Assembly (NCBI GenBank): GCA_940337035.1
Contig: OW679195.1
Location: forward strand, 171,712,015-171,776,014
Source: Agriotes lineatus
Taxonomy: Eukaryota > Arthropoda > Insecta > Coleoptera > Elateridae
Direction: 5' to 3'
DNA length: 64,000 nt
The position numbers and the translations under genes are program-made. Under the pieces are notes generated by a model that ran no database searches, had not been told where the DNA came from, and was given only the letters and a program-made list of their open reading frames with translations. Each line of letters starts with the position of its first letter. Position 1 is the stretch's first letter. Positions 34,401-44,669 of the stretch are shown piece by piece.

Positions 34401-35529
34401 TTACGGTACCGTGGTTTCCGAGGCTTCTTCTATAAAATTTCCCAGTTCTATATTATTGTATGCGTCATCGTTTTCGTCAAATTCGTGCTCGTTTTGGTCT
34501 AATTCTATTTCGTTTTCGCCTAGATTGTAAAGTTCTTCCGAAATAAAATGCCCGTTGTTATTTTGCCTAAATGCGTTCTGAACTGGTTTATGGTCAAGTG
34601 TTCTGGCTGCTACAGTTGTTGTAGACATGGGTGTTGGTTTAAATTGATTAGATTTGCTTACAGAACTTGGATTATTTGGTCTCCCAAAGACCTGCAGATT
34701 AGTCGGAAATCATTGATTTTGAATAGGGTTTGATTGTATATTTATGGGTCCTCGAGGAAAAGGTTGTGTTTCAGTATTTTGTTGTGTTTTAAATATTGGA
34801 TAATAATTTTGAAATTGAGCATTTTGGGAGAATACCTTAAGTTTCTGTTAATTAATTGATTGCATGGGTTTCTTAATACTTCTATTTCTAAGCATATTTT
34901 TGAACTCTTCTTGTTTTAAAGTGTCGTCATATTCTTGGCATTTGGTGGGACACTGTCCTAAACTAACGGGATGATTATTTCGTAAATAATGTTTATAAGG
35001 ATCTAATAAACCTGATTTAAAACTTTGCAAAACATTATGTTCGTATAGGTAAATTTTGTTTAAATGTTAACTCGTGTGGATTAGTTATTTGCAATTGAAT
35101 GCACTGTAGTAACTCCAAGAGTGAGCTAGACTCTAGTGTGATAATCGCGGTAGCTTTCGTTAGATGATTGAAATAAGAAGTGTTTAATTCATTTACAAGT
35201 AATTGTTCTGAGCGATTGTCGCCATATTGTTTAATTAAGGCCCCTTTTAAACCAGCCCAAGTTGAACAATAATAATTATTTAAAATGGATTCTGCTCCTT
35301 TTAATTTAGTTTTAATTACATGTAACAAAATTTGATTATAACGGCCACCTGGTTGGTTTGCATTATAAGCAATTACTAGCGCATTCTTAGTTAATTTTGT
35401 AAATAATGCTAAATCGCCACCTGGCGAAAATTCTGGTATTAGGTGAGTGAAAGTGGTTATAGAAATTTCAATAAATTCTAATGGGGGTGCACTTGGACTT
35501 GAACTGGATTGATCTTTTTCAGTTGACAT
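34401..35529 (-). pseudogene. gag of the outer element (frameshifted)
   Basis: ATG at 35529-35527, with Ser/Pro-rich start and then a capsid-like helical region to 35035. A shift lies near 35035 and the protein continues 35030-34848 in another frame. A third open piece, rich in Glu/Asp, runs 34628-34401. No CCHC zinc knuckle was seen in the pieces, as is common for errantivirus Gag. It lies directly after the 5' LTR and leader. Confidence 0.75.
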
Positions 35530-35881
35530 TGTCGAAATTTGTTGTTTACTTTGAAAAAAATAATTGAGGTTTTCTTAGAATTAAATTAATTTTTGAGTTT
35601 CGCAAGTTTAACAAATCCTCGTCGTCAGAATTATTAGTAATTTCGATAATATCGTTATCACTTAGATCAGAATCACTATTCATAAAGACAAAATAGTATT
35701 TGTGCAAAAAATGGGAAGTATCGGAAAGAAAAAGGACTTACAGAACAAGTTGACCAATCATGTCTCCAAAGGTTCATACGAATCGATTTTTCTTCCAGGT
35801 TCTTCTTGTTGAATATCCAGTAAAGGCCTGAGGGTCTCCGACTATCGGCAGGTGATGTCTGGATATCCTGTTCGCAGCTCC

Positions 35882-36118
35882 AATTATGAATCTTCTGGGA
35901 TGATGTGGTTAAAATAAAGTGTATTCACCAGTTGAGTACAAAGTTTATTTAATACGTGAACTAACAGCACGATCAGCCTACTGCTAAAGTCGAAAACTGA
36001 ATAGTTACCTTAATTACTATTTTTCAACAATTTATAGTGATAAAGGAAGGTCGACAATAATGTGTTTACAATAAATGTGTCATTAGGAAAGTTTACAGGT
36101 AACAGGTGTGAAAGTTAT
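35882..36118 (-). repeat. 5' LTR of the outer element, truncated
   Basis: It shares about 237 bases with 23311-23611. It lacks roughly the first 60 bp seen in the other LTR; similarity ends at GTGTGAAAGTTATTTT. Hence no target duplication can be paired with ATAT at 23307-23310. Confidence 0.85.
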
Positions 36119-36685
36119 TTTTTAGGATACTGCATTGGTAACTAGCATTTACATAGTTACAAACGAGTCCGGTAGATAAAATTTACCGGCCTAGACCAGT
36201 AGTAGTTGACAACGGCCGGATCAAAGGCCAGATGTCTCCCCAAGCTTCCAGGGTTCCCTCTACTTGGTTCGACCTGCAAAACACTACTTTCCGGTCTTGT
36301 AACGTAAATTACTATTGGCGTTCGTCTTCCATAGTAACGAACGGCAAACCACTTTGACGCTTGGATTAAAAGTTGAGTGTAGTAAATCTCAATTCCACTT
36401 TTTGAGTATGACATGTGCCCGGCACCCCGACACTGTGTAAACGGTATAAGGGGTTTTAGATTATGTAAATTGTTTAAGGGAAAAAACCTTTGATTTAGAA
36501 CCAATATCATACTGAATTTATTTCACAATTGAAAGTATTTAAGTGCCAATAAGTGTTATTACTCTTAAATGTTAGTTTTCTGAAAAATATTAAATAAGTA
36601 TAAAATATACGAGAAAATAATAAAAAAAAAGTTTAAAGAAAGGGTTCATGGCATCATTAGACATTACGCAAAAATAAAATACCGA
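36119..36685. other. No gene recognised
   Basis: Abuts the truncated LTR. A minus frame of 117 codons (36510-36157) has no recognisable domain. It does not continue the transposase seen left of the outer element. Confidence 0.3.
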
Positions 36686-36870
36686 GTGGCCATAAATGTC
36701 TGTGATCGCATTACCTTTGCAATGAGCAACGCTTTAAAAAATGATGAATTCAACTACCTAACCTAAATATCAAATGTCATTCATGTCATCACAGTTGGCA
36801 TTCCTAGGTGTTAAAATGATTACAGATTCCTAGCTAATTTTATGGCTGGATCACAGATATTTATGGCCAC
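36686..36870. mobile_element. MITE-like element with 22-bp TIRs
   Basis: GTGGCCATAAATGTCTGTGA... at 36686 and its inverse (one mismatch) ending at 36870. Total 185 bp, no ORF. No convincing target duplication. Confidence 0.65.
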
Positions 36871-37753
36871 CTGGCAGAGCAGGACTGGGGGGCCGGTGTT
36901 CTGCTGGTTGATTAACCAGCCACATATTAACATGTTATAATTTCTTGAAGTATGAGACAATTATTTTCGCAATGTTCAGAAGAATTTCTATGCTTACTTC
37001 TCCTCTCTCAAGATATCTGCAAATATCAGGTATGAATTTCTTACAATAATACCGCATGGTCGAGAACACTTTTGTATCCCTAAAGAAAGTTTACCAAGAA
37101 TTTCGTAAAATTGCAGAATACTGAAGAGTTTATAAATAAAGTAAATTAGCACATGTTTGAAAATGAAATTCCACTAGACGTTGTCGTTAAGAAAGAGATG
37201 TGTGTCCAGAGAATACGAAAGAAAACAAATTTCACGACAAAAGTTGCGATGACGAATAAGTAACCAATTGAGAATAGAAATTTTTGTGACCATGGACAAA
37301 GTTGTCAGTATCTAAGAATCCAAATTTGCATTTCACAAGGAGTAGTCCCAAGACTTTGAATACTTTTACCAGTCAAGCTTCTATTTCCTTCCACATCTAT
37401 TTTCCAACAAAAAGCTAAACAACTTTTATCCTGAAGTGGCGCAAATGGAACTTTAAAATTTTGGTTCCAAGTGGAATAAGTTGCCATCGGCGTTACCAAA
37501 GAACAAATTAAACAAGATAATTATGAAGCAGAAAACCGTACGGTTGACATCAACTTCTGCAAAAAATGTATAGTTTGTTGCTACTACATTCTGAAGAAAT
37601 ATAATTTATATGCTGAAGTATACCGTGATCTATAAAAAGCATATTAGTTATTTATGAAACAAGATTTTCTGATTATCTGTACTAAATAAATTGTTTTAGG
37701 TATTCTAGGTTATGTTGACAAAGTAATTTTTTACATCATGAATAGTAACGTTA
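36871..37753. other. No gene recognised
   Basis: AT-rich; plus frames near 37140-37260 (IPLDVVVKKEMCVQRIRKK) look protein-like but are short and broken. A decayed transposon piece is possible. Confidence 0.3.
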
Positions 37754-37983
37754 TAGTTATTAACGACATAAGGCCGTTAGTAAGCATTTACCAAACGAGG
37801 ATAAATTTGTCGCCGAGGCCGTCAGGCCGAGTCTAATGAATTTATCCGAGTTGTTGAATATTTTTCATAACACCTACAAAAATTTAAATTTTAGAGCAAT
37901 TTAAATGAAAAAGTTAAATAATATTAGTAACGGGTGTTAGAAATCTCGCCTTATCAGAGTCACTTATGGAAAAAATATTACGT

Positions 37984-38147
37984 TTGGCAATACTGAAATG
38001 TATTGTTGGTAAGTCTATGTTAAATTCGATGTTAGTAGGTTAGGTTTTGCGTCAGTTTTGACACAGACTGACGCAAAACCTAACCTGTTAACCTCAAATT
38101 TGACATAGACTTACAGTGTCACTAACTATACATTTCAGTATTGCCAA
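37984..38147. repeat. Palindromic element, P family
   Basis: TTGGCAATACTGAAATG and its inverse at the ends, the shared core inside. About 13 bp of the left arm, compared with 1054-1225, are missing. Confidence 0.8.
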
Positions 38148-38187
38148 TGTTAAAATGTTACTGTTCTGTTAGTTCTGAAAGGCCTAG

Positions 38188-38373
38188 GGCCGGTTGCAGA
38201 AAGCAATGTTAAGTCTGGTGTTAGCTAACGTCGCGTCAAAGTGAACAAAATCGCATCAAATTTTGTTTACTAATGTATTAGTTACCATAAGCATTTGAGA
38301 TTTGATTCGTTTTTGTTCACTTTGACGCGATGTTAGCTAACACCAGACTTAACATTGCTTTCTGCAACCGGCC
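38188..38373. mobile_element. MITE with ~62-bp TIRs and a proven insertion site
   Basis: Ends GGCCGGTTGCAGAAAGCAAT and its inverse; the arms match over about 62 bp with one mismatch. CCTAG occurs at 38183-38187 and 38374-38378. The uninterrupted copy at 1256-1275 has a single CCTAG, so it is the empty site. Because the ends are G/C runs, the same data fit GGGCC...GGCCC ends with a 3-bp CTA duplication, which would suit PIF/Harbinger. No ORF. Confidence 0.9.
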
Positions 38374-38756
38374 CCTAGGCTGCTAAGTGTTTAACAGCCT
38401 AGGCTATTATGGGTAACTTTTCAGTCAGGTTGACAGTTCTGCTATTGACAAATAACAAGTAGGTGATATGAAAAAAAAGCTTTATGAGGACCGGGCGGAA
38501 TTGGTCACATTACACCCTATATTTGAGGGCGCACTATGTTACTTTACGGCCCTAAGGCCATAATATTCATATATGTACCGATGGTATTATAAATATGGTT
38601 GTGCCCGAGAGGTGTAAACATCAAGTAATACCGATCGGGTATATATTTTATTTTATACTTTGAATAGGTAAATAACTTGAAAAGCTTAAAAAGCATACTA
38701 TACCTCGTATCACAGATATAAATAACAAATAATATATCACTGGCAAATAGAGTAGA

Positions 38757-39028
38757 TATCGAGAGATTTAAAAAAAACTGATTCTCAGCGGGCTGTGGAA
38801 ATTCAAACTAAAAATAATATGTTGGTGGCACTGTAATAAGTCTATGTCAAATTCGAGGTTAGCATGTTAGGTTTTGCGTCAGTCTGTGTCAAAACTGGCG
38901 AAAAACCCATGAAAAACCTAACCTGCTAACCTCGAATTTAACGTAGTCTTACAGTGCCACCAACATATTATTCATACGTTTGAATTTTCACAGCCTGCTG
39001 AAAATAAGTTTTTTTTATCTCTCGATAC
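38757..39028. repeat. Palindromic element, P family, largest complete form
   Basis: Arms begin TATCGAGAGATTTAAAAAAA and CTCAGCGGGCTGTGGAAATT, then TATGTTGGTGGCACTGTAA and the P core. All are repeated in inverse to 39028. 272 bp. The left half is duplicated at 7200-7348. Confidence 0.85.
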
Positions 39029-39290
39029 TTTATGGCCAGCTAAGCTACACTAAACGTATCTTAATAGCTATTTATGAAACAGGTTGTAAAATGTGTGTGT
39101 TGTTACGAGTTTTATTTGTTGTAAATTACGACGAGTGAAGAAAACACTAATTTAGCAATGCGTTACATAAAAAATGTTTTACAATTCTCTAATAAACCAA
39201 AAATTTTTAGCAATGGTAACATTTAAAAAAAACGTAACCCTTTTTGACTAATGACAACCAAATAGTTTACATATTTGTACAGGACTGCAA

Positions 39291-39690
39291 TAGTATATTA
39301 TGATGCTAGTGTATACGTACAGCTTTAAAGCACGTGCGACGAGTTTAAGAGCATGATGCAAAACGGAGTGCTTTGAATGTCGCTAGTGCTTTAATGGCAC
39401 TTATACACGTGTATCATACGCTATTTTTTCTACGATCGTAACAGAAATATAAAAACTTAGTTCGGTGACACTTTTTCCGTCACATTGTGTTAGATATTCT
39501 AGGCTATGCTGACATTCAAATTTACGGCAGAGCTTATTTTAATATAGTATTAAAACACGTCACCAATGGCAACGTGCAAAAAAGACGTAATTCGGGCGCT
39601 AATATTAAGAGTGCTACAAACGTCACTTTTGACACTATAAACCGTGCAAAAAGTTGTCATTTTGACACTATAATAGAAAATAGTAATTTA
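39291..39690 (+). repeat. Hairpin module C plus a 260-bp repeat
   Basis: Flanks TAGTATATTA (39291) and TACGCTATTTTTT (39418) surround a stem of TGATGCTAGTGTATACGTA and its inverse, with GCTTTAAAGCAC/GTGCTTTAA inside. The following 260 bp (CTACGATCGTAACAGAAATA to about 39690) is repeated in inverse with the hairpin at 42945-43304. A short plus frame (39487-39735) here is not conserved enough to call. Confidence 0.75.
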
Positions 39691-39930
39691 CGATGCAAGT
39701 ATCGTTATCAAGTTTTTTACATTACGAGAGAATAGTTTAAATGATCGAGCAACGTTAGGAGCGATTTCTTTAAAATTCTTGAGTAATGTAGAAAGCAGAT
39801 AACGTTACGTATATCATAACACGGTTTATTTTATCCTAAAATACTAATATTTTTCAAACAATAGGAAAAAATGTTATTAATGACACAACAGCGAGACATA
39901 TCTGCTATGGCTGTGGTGGTATCACTCAAT

Positions 39931-40082
39931 ACTGTATTGTTGGTAGCACTGTCAGGTTATGTTAAATGTGAGATTAGCAGGTTAAGTTTTGCGTTAGTCT
40001 GTGTCAAGTAACAAACAAAGCATAACCTACTACATCGAATTTGACATAGACTAACATTGTCACTAACAATATACATCACCAA
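39931..40082. repeat. Palindromic element, P family, diverged
   Basis: TGTATTGTTGGTAGCACTGT at the left, core variants (GTTAAATGTGAGATTAGC), and a right arm CATCGAATTTGACATAGACT. Confidence 0.7.
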
Positions 40083-40210
40083 CATGTGATTAAATGCTAA
40101 TAAAAGTATCGGTATGTTATTTTTCTTAACAACACAGTGTTGTTAAATGCATCTTAACGCAACTCGTTGCTAAGGAGTTACTATCATAGTAACATAATAG
40201 GATAAAATAA

Positions 40211-40350
40211 TAGTATATTATATCATGAAGGATTAAAGTGCAAAATTTAACCCCGCGAGTGGAGTTTGTTGCCGCGAGGGCGAAGCCGGATGGCAACAAC
40301 CACTCAAGGGATTTAGACACTTTAGTCCCCAGGTATATACGCTATTTTTT
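40211..40350 (+). repeat. Hairpin module D
   Basis: TAGTATATTA at 40211 and TACGCTATTTTTT at 40338 flank a stem with GATTAAAGTGCA and GAGTGGAGTTTGTTGCC, which pairs with GGCAACAACCACTC. The tip is GAGGGCGAAGCCGGA. An inverted copy is at 42571-42690. Confidence 0.8.
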
Positions 40351-40960
40351 GCACTTTTGAGAACATTTAACATCAAACATTTCCAACATTTGGAATCTGT
40401 CAATTTGGAAACTGACAATTACAATTTATTAACAAAATTAATTGCAGCAGGTCCTGGATAGCCTGAATCAGTTGGCAGTACTGAAGTGTATTGTCAGTAT
40501 ATGTCAAATTCGAGATTTGCAGGTTAAGTTTTGCGTCAGTGTGTGTCAAATGACAAACAAAACCTAACCTACTAACCTCATGTGTACAAAAAAGTACTTT
40601 TTGCACTTCCGAGACTAAAGTTGATGCTTTAGTCCCCGTAAAGAGGGACTAAAGTAGCTCATTTAATCCCTAGGGACTACAGTAAAAATTATACCGTAAC
40701 TATGGTAAATTTAAGTACATATGAGGTTAGTAGGTTAGGTTTTATTTGTCATTTGACACACACTGACGCAAAACTTAACCTGGAAATCTCGAATTTGACA
40801 TATACTGACAATACACTTCAGTACTGCCAACTGATTCAGGCTATCCCAGACCTGCTGCAATTCAGTTTTTAATAAATTGTAATTGTCAGTTTCCAAATCG
40901 ACAGACTCCAAATTTTGGAAATGTTTGATGATAATGTTCCCAAAAAGTGCAAAAACTAAT
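40347..40960. repeat. 614-bp near-perfect palindrome containing two P-family units
   Basis: The left arm (about 40347-40586) and right arm (about 40721-40960) match closely over about 240 bp. The order is TTTGCACTTTTGAGAACATT, then ACTGACAATTACAATTTATT, then GGCAGTACTGAAGTGTATTG, then a P-family unit. The ~130-bp spacer holds a further small hairpin (TTTAGTCCCC/GGGACTAAA). Arms this alike suggest a recent event. Confidence 0.85.
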
Positions 40961-42570
40961 GTATACAGTGTGGTCCATTAAGTGTGCAACAAATGGAATT
41001 CTTTTTATTAGTTGTACAATCGAAATTTAAATATTGCCAAAAGTTAGTGCATGTTCGATAACCATATCAGATGCCCTTAGAATGGCTTCAAGTCAAACAA
41101 TATACAGGGCAGGACAAAAAAATATGAAATTCGTTCAAGAACAAAGTTACCTTATTTCAAAAAATATAGCATAATTTTATTGAGAAAAGTTGTTTAGAAT
41201 TAAAAGTTATGCTCAAATACAAAGTCACGTTCTTTTATGTAAAAAACATAACCTTAACTTATATTTTTACAATTTCTGGACCTCACGCTCTATTTTGAAG
41301 TATTGTAAGACTGGGATCGGCTTCCTCTTATAGGATTCGTTCCTCATGGTAAGTTTCGAAACTCTAGCACGGATATTTGCTTTGCAACACTAACCTAACC
41401 TTTTTTAGGCTGCGGGAACTGGCTCGGAACAGCTTCTCCTAATGCTCGTTGCTGGAAGCAAAACCCTAGGATGCTGGAACTGCTGCGGTGTACTCCTACA
41501 CGGCGTGCGGACGTGGTGCTACCAAAATTTCAAACTCCTGACCTCAATTGTGCTCAAAATCTGAAGATCGTAAAGTTCTCGTCGTTGGCGAAGTGGTTCG
41601 AAAGGTGATCGCAGATGAAAATAATTTTTAGGTGATGGATTTTTACACCCACATTCTCACATGTGTACTACGAACTCCTGATCACGATGGTATAATTATT
41701 TTTAATTTATTTGAATTGTAAATGGCTTAAAACTCAATTAATCTAGAAAGACAAATTAGACTGTCATGAAATAATTTTTATTCAATTGTTTCCTCTTGTT
41801 AGTTAACAACAATTGCCTATCTAAATTCATAATTGTGGATGTTAACCAAGTACAAATCAGTTACTTATAAACTAAATTTTAACTTATATTATAAAAATGT
41901 ACAAAATCTTAATTCTAAAATTATTGTTTGTTCACGTTCGTATTTAAACTAGGTTATAGCGCCACTCACTATGTTTTATTTGGATTGTCTGTTCACTTCA
42001 GTCATTTCACTGACTCATTTTTTAAACACAAATCTCGTTCATTTCCTGTTGTGTGAATTTCTTGTATTTTATAATAAATGTCTGATTTTCACCATTCTTC
42101 AAATATTACCGTTCCATTTTTTTTATAGTCTTATTTTATCTAGTATTGTGCTCGCTTTGCACTGTAATAAGAACATTCTGTCTATCTTACCTTTATTTAA
42201 AAAGTTCATAGAACTGTACTTATTCAATTAAACTGACATGTAAATGTATTTAACACGCATGTAATAAACCCTTTGGTAATAGATTGGATTGAATTTTGAT
42301 TGGCTTTACTTTGCACCAACCTTTTAATTTATGCTAATTGATATTTCTGTGACTCTAATTTACGAATTGAGCTCTGCCTTATTGCCATTTATTCTGAAGT
42401 AATTCCATTTAATATCGGCAATGCTTTACCAATGTATTTATGAATTAAAATTTCTGATGTAACTCCTTGCAGTTGCATGATTTACCCCAGCTCTGTGCTT
42501 TATTGACTTGCTTTATTTATCTATGCTGCAAGCAGAGTTGAGTAACGGGCTAAATACCATCTCAATACCT
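40961..42570. other. No gene recognised
   Basis: Begins with a short mariner-like end (TATACAGGGCAGGACAAAA at 41101). A GC-richer piece at about 41300-41620 is followed by about 900 bp of AT-rich sequence. No motif or frame is supported. Confidence 0.3.
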
Positions 42571-42690
42571 CGGGACTAAAGTGCCTAAATCCCTTAAGTG
42601 GTTGTTGCCCTCGGGCTTCGCCCTCGACGTAACAAACTCCACTCGCGGGATTAAATGGTGCACTTTAATCTCTCATGATATAATATACTA
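42571..42690 (-). repeat. Hairpin module D, inverted copy
   Basis: Inverse of 40211-40350: GTGGTTGTTGCC and its partner, tip GGGCTTCGCCC, and TAATATACTA at the right (42681). The other flank is lost. Confidence 0.75.
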
Positions 42691-42944
42691 TTACTACCCG
42701 GTTAGTGTCTGGATAGTCAGCTTGACAAGCAATGACGTCGTTTAGTTGTCAACATTTATAAAAATTATAAATCTGATTGTAATGGCGAATACTCCGACCT
42801 GTACATAAAATGTTGATTCACCTCGTGCATAACTAGCGTTTATTGCTTTTGTTTTCACAGCGCGGGTCATAAACCCAGTCTTACGCCTTTGGTAGATAAA
42901 TGACTAATTTTCACTAGTAAAAAATGCCTTTTTTTCTACGATTG

Positions 42945-43304
42945 AGTCAAAATGACAACTTTTTGCACGGTTTCTAGTGTCAAAAGTAACGTTTGTAGCA
43001 CTCTTAACACCTATTACCGCCAGATTAACGTCGTTTTTGCATGTTGCCATTGGTTGCGTGTTTTAATACTATATTAAAGCAAGCTCTGCCATAAATTTGC
43101 ATATCAACATAACCTAGAATATCTAACACAATGTGACGCAAAAAGTGTCACCGAACTAAGTTTTATATTTCTGTTACGATCGTAGAAAAAATAGCGTATG
43201 ATACACGTGTATAAGTGCCATTAAAGTACTAACAACGTTAAAAGCACTCCGCTTTGGATCGTGCCCTTAAACTCGTACTTATACACTAGTATCATAATAT
43301 ACTA
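42945..43304 (-). repeat. Hairpin module C and its repeat, inverted copy
   Basis: Inverse of 39291-39690: AAAAAATAGCGTA at 43196 and TAATATACTA at 43295 flank the hairpin. The associated 250 bp extends to about 42945. Confidence 0.8.
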
Positions 43305-43925
43305 TTTGACATTAATAATGACAACTATAAAGTAAACGATTGCAAAAAACACTTAGTTCATTTTGGAACCATAATCTTGTTTATTGGACTTCGATAGCGG
43401 GCGTAATATGGTTTTTATAGCCTGATGACCTATACATTTGCTAAGTATTATAACAAATACCAATAATATAGTAGAGCAACGCCAACAATCTACGTAGGAA
43501 CCATAGCATACCAAAAATGTACAGCGCTGGTACAACGATGTCGCAGTAGTATGTAGCCAAAATACTAAATCTTTATTTTTATCCATTTTGAGAACCAAAA
43601 TAAAATAAAACGTATGTACCACATGCATAATCACGATTATAGCCCTCGAAAAACTTTCCGCTTCATGTCACGCTGTAAACATTTTCTCGTGTTGTAATCT
43701 ATCGATTATGCTCTCAATACATAAATAACAATATTATTAACACTTTCTATTTCACAAGTTGGATATGAAAGATCCTTTTCTAAATTAACTTTTATTTAAA
43801 TAGAACAAGGAGCTATATTTTTCAAGCTAATTTCGTGTCTTCCAAAAAAGACGTTCAGGTGTACCTATTGAAAATGTTGATATTTTGCATAAACTGACGT
43901 AAGTGTATAAGCATGAAAAAATTAT
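43305..43925. other. No gene recognised
   Basis: A minus frame of 93 codons (43634-43353) has no recognised motif. Nothing else seen. Confidence 0.3.
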
Positions 43926-43937
43926 TGGTAATTTGAT

Positions 43938-44000
43938 GTATGTATGTATAATCTGTAACCTCATTTTACCTTCCGGTGTAGAGGCTGGTGCTTTATGCGC
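43938..44000 (-). mobile_element. 63-bp retroposed piece with 12-bp target duplication
   Basis: TGGTAATTTGAT occurs at 43926-43937 and 44001-44012. The insert, on the minus strand, reads GCACCAGCCTCTACACCGGA, then GAGGTTACAGATT, then ATACATACATAC. It is the same 3' end as 16480-16765, cut to 63 bp. Confidence 0.8.
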
Positions 44001-44295
44001 TGGTAATTTGATATTCTACCTTAATCTTAATACTGCATTTTTGCTTTCTTACTAGTTAGTTAGTTACGCTAATGTACAATACGAATTTACACTAATCTTT
44101 TTAATGTTTTTCTAATATTTTTGTATTATCTGAATGATGTTTTTAGAATATATATATTTTTCTGCAAACAAATATTGTTTTTTATATCTAATAATTGGGT
44201 TTGTTTGCCTTAAAAAGAGGCATTTTTTAAACGAAGCCCGTTTGGTGTAACTTGATTGGGCCGGTTCAAACACCCAGTCCGCCCCTGCCACCTGG

Positions 44296-44400
44296 TACAA
44301 TGACGGACAATACATTTAAGCCGGCCTGTCATTCGCTTGGCACTGTTTATGTTGGTGGACCTGTAAATCTATGTCAAATTCGAGGTTAGCTGGCTAGGCC
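44296..44400 (+). repeat. Left half of a split palindromic element
   Basis: ACAATGACGGACAATACA, GCCGGCCTGTCATTCGCTTG and the P core lie here. The inverse of the same order is at 49806-49905. The halves flank 5.4 kb. Confidence 0.75.
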
Positions 44401-44492
44401 ATATATGTATTAAAGTAGGATTTATGTTGGCATTACTTGGATTCCTTTAAAAAATATATGTTGGTACAATTTGTTTTAGTAACTTTTTAGAA

Positions 44493-44669
44493 CTAAAAAT
44501 TGGTGGGAAATTTAAAATCTGGCATTGAAGGGGTTTTGTTTTTAGGTAATCTTTCGTAAACTTCTTCTTTTGGCATGTTAGGCTGCAGATCCAACAGTTC
44601 CTCTGCACACTTCAGAGTTGCCTTTTTTGCATTTAATTTTAAAAGATTTCGTTTTTTACGCATATTCAT
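44493..44669 (-). CDS. Possible small protein, 58 aa, unrecognised
   Basis: ATG at 44669 (MNMRKKRNLLKLNAKK) opens a frame ending TAA at 44493; an in-frame upstream ATG at 44705 would give 70 residues. The product is basic at the start and Pro-rich at the end (PNMPKEEVYERLPKNKTPSM). It lacks the Ile/Phe/Asn bias of random AT-rich frames here, which is why I list it. There are no splice sites or neighbours to support it. It may be a fragment of a retroposed gene. Confidence 0.35.
   Translation of the reverse strand: MNMRKKRNLLKLNAKKATLKCAEELLDLQPNMPKEEVYERLPKNKTPSMPDFKFPTNF

Larger units (their letters stand above)
23311..36118 (-). mobile_element. Outer errantivirus-like Ty3/gypsy element with env, disrupted
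   Basis: Minus-strand order: 5' LTR (36118-35882), gag, protease, RT, RNase H, [inserted element 26437-32239], integrase, env, 3' LTR (23611-23311). The LTR end AATT followed by GGAGCTGCGAACAGG is placed like a tRNA primer-binding site, and AAGGAGAAAGGA precedes the 3' LTR as a polypurine tract. The two LTRs differ by about six substitutions and a 7-bp indel over the shared ~237 bases, by eye, so the insertion is not very old, yet every gene has breaks. Family placement rests on gene order and the F-like env. Confidence 0.85.
37754..38416 (+). repeat. Dispersed repeat, copy 2, with an insertion
   Basis: Ordered match to 811-1275, including the P-family palindrome (here 37984-38147). Near its end the CCTAG of copy 1 is split by a 186-bp MITE. 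Confidence 0.8.

Noticed and set aside
36157..36510. 117-codon minus-strand frame beside the clipped LTR
   Set aside because: No domain recognised and not in continuity with gag of the outer element.
39291..43304. CRISPR-like array of repeats
   Set aside because: Repeats are inverted, irregularly spaced and in an insect nuclear context; no spacers of regular length and no cas genes.
43353..43634. 93-codon minus-strand frame as a membrane protein gene
   Set aside because: Hydrophobicity alone, without conserved pattern or splice evidence, is not enough in AT-rich DNA.
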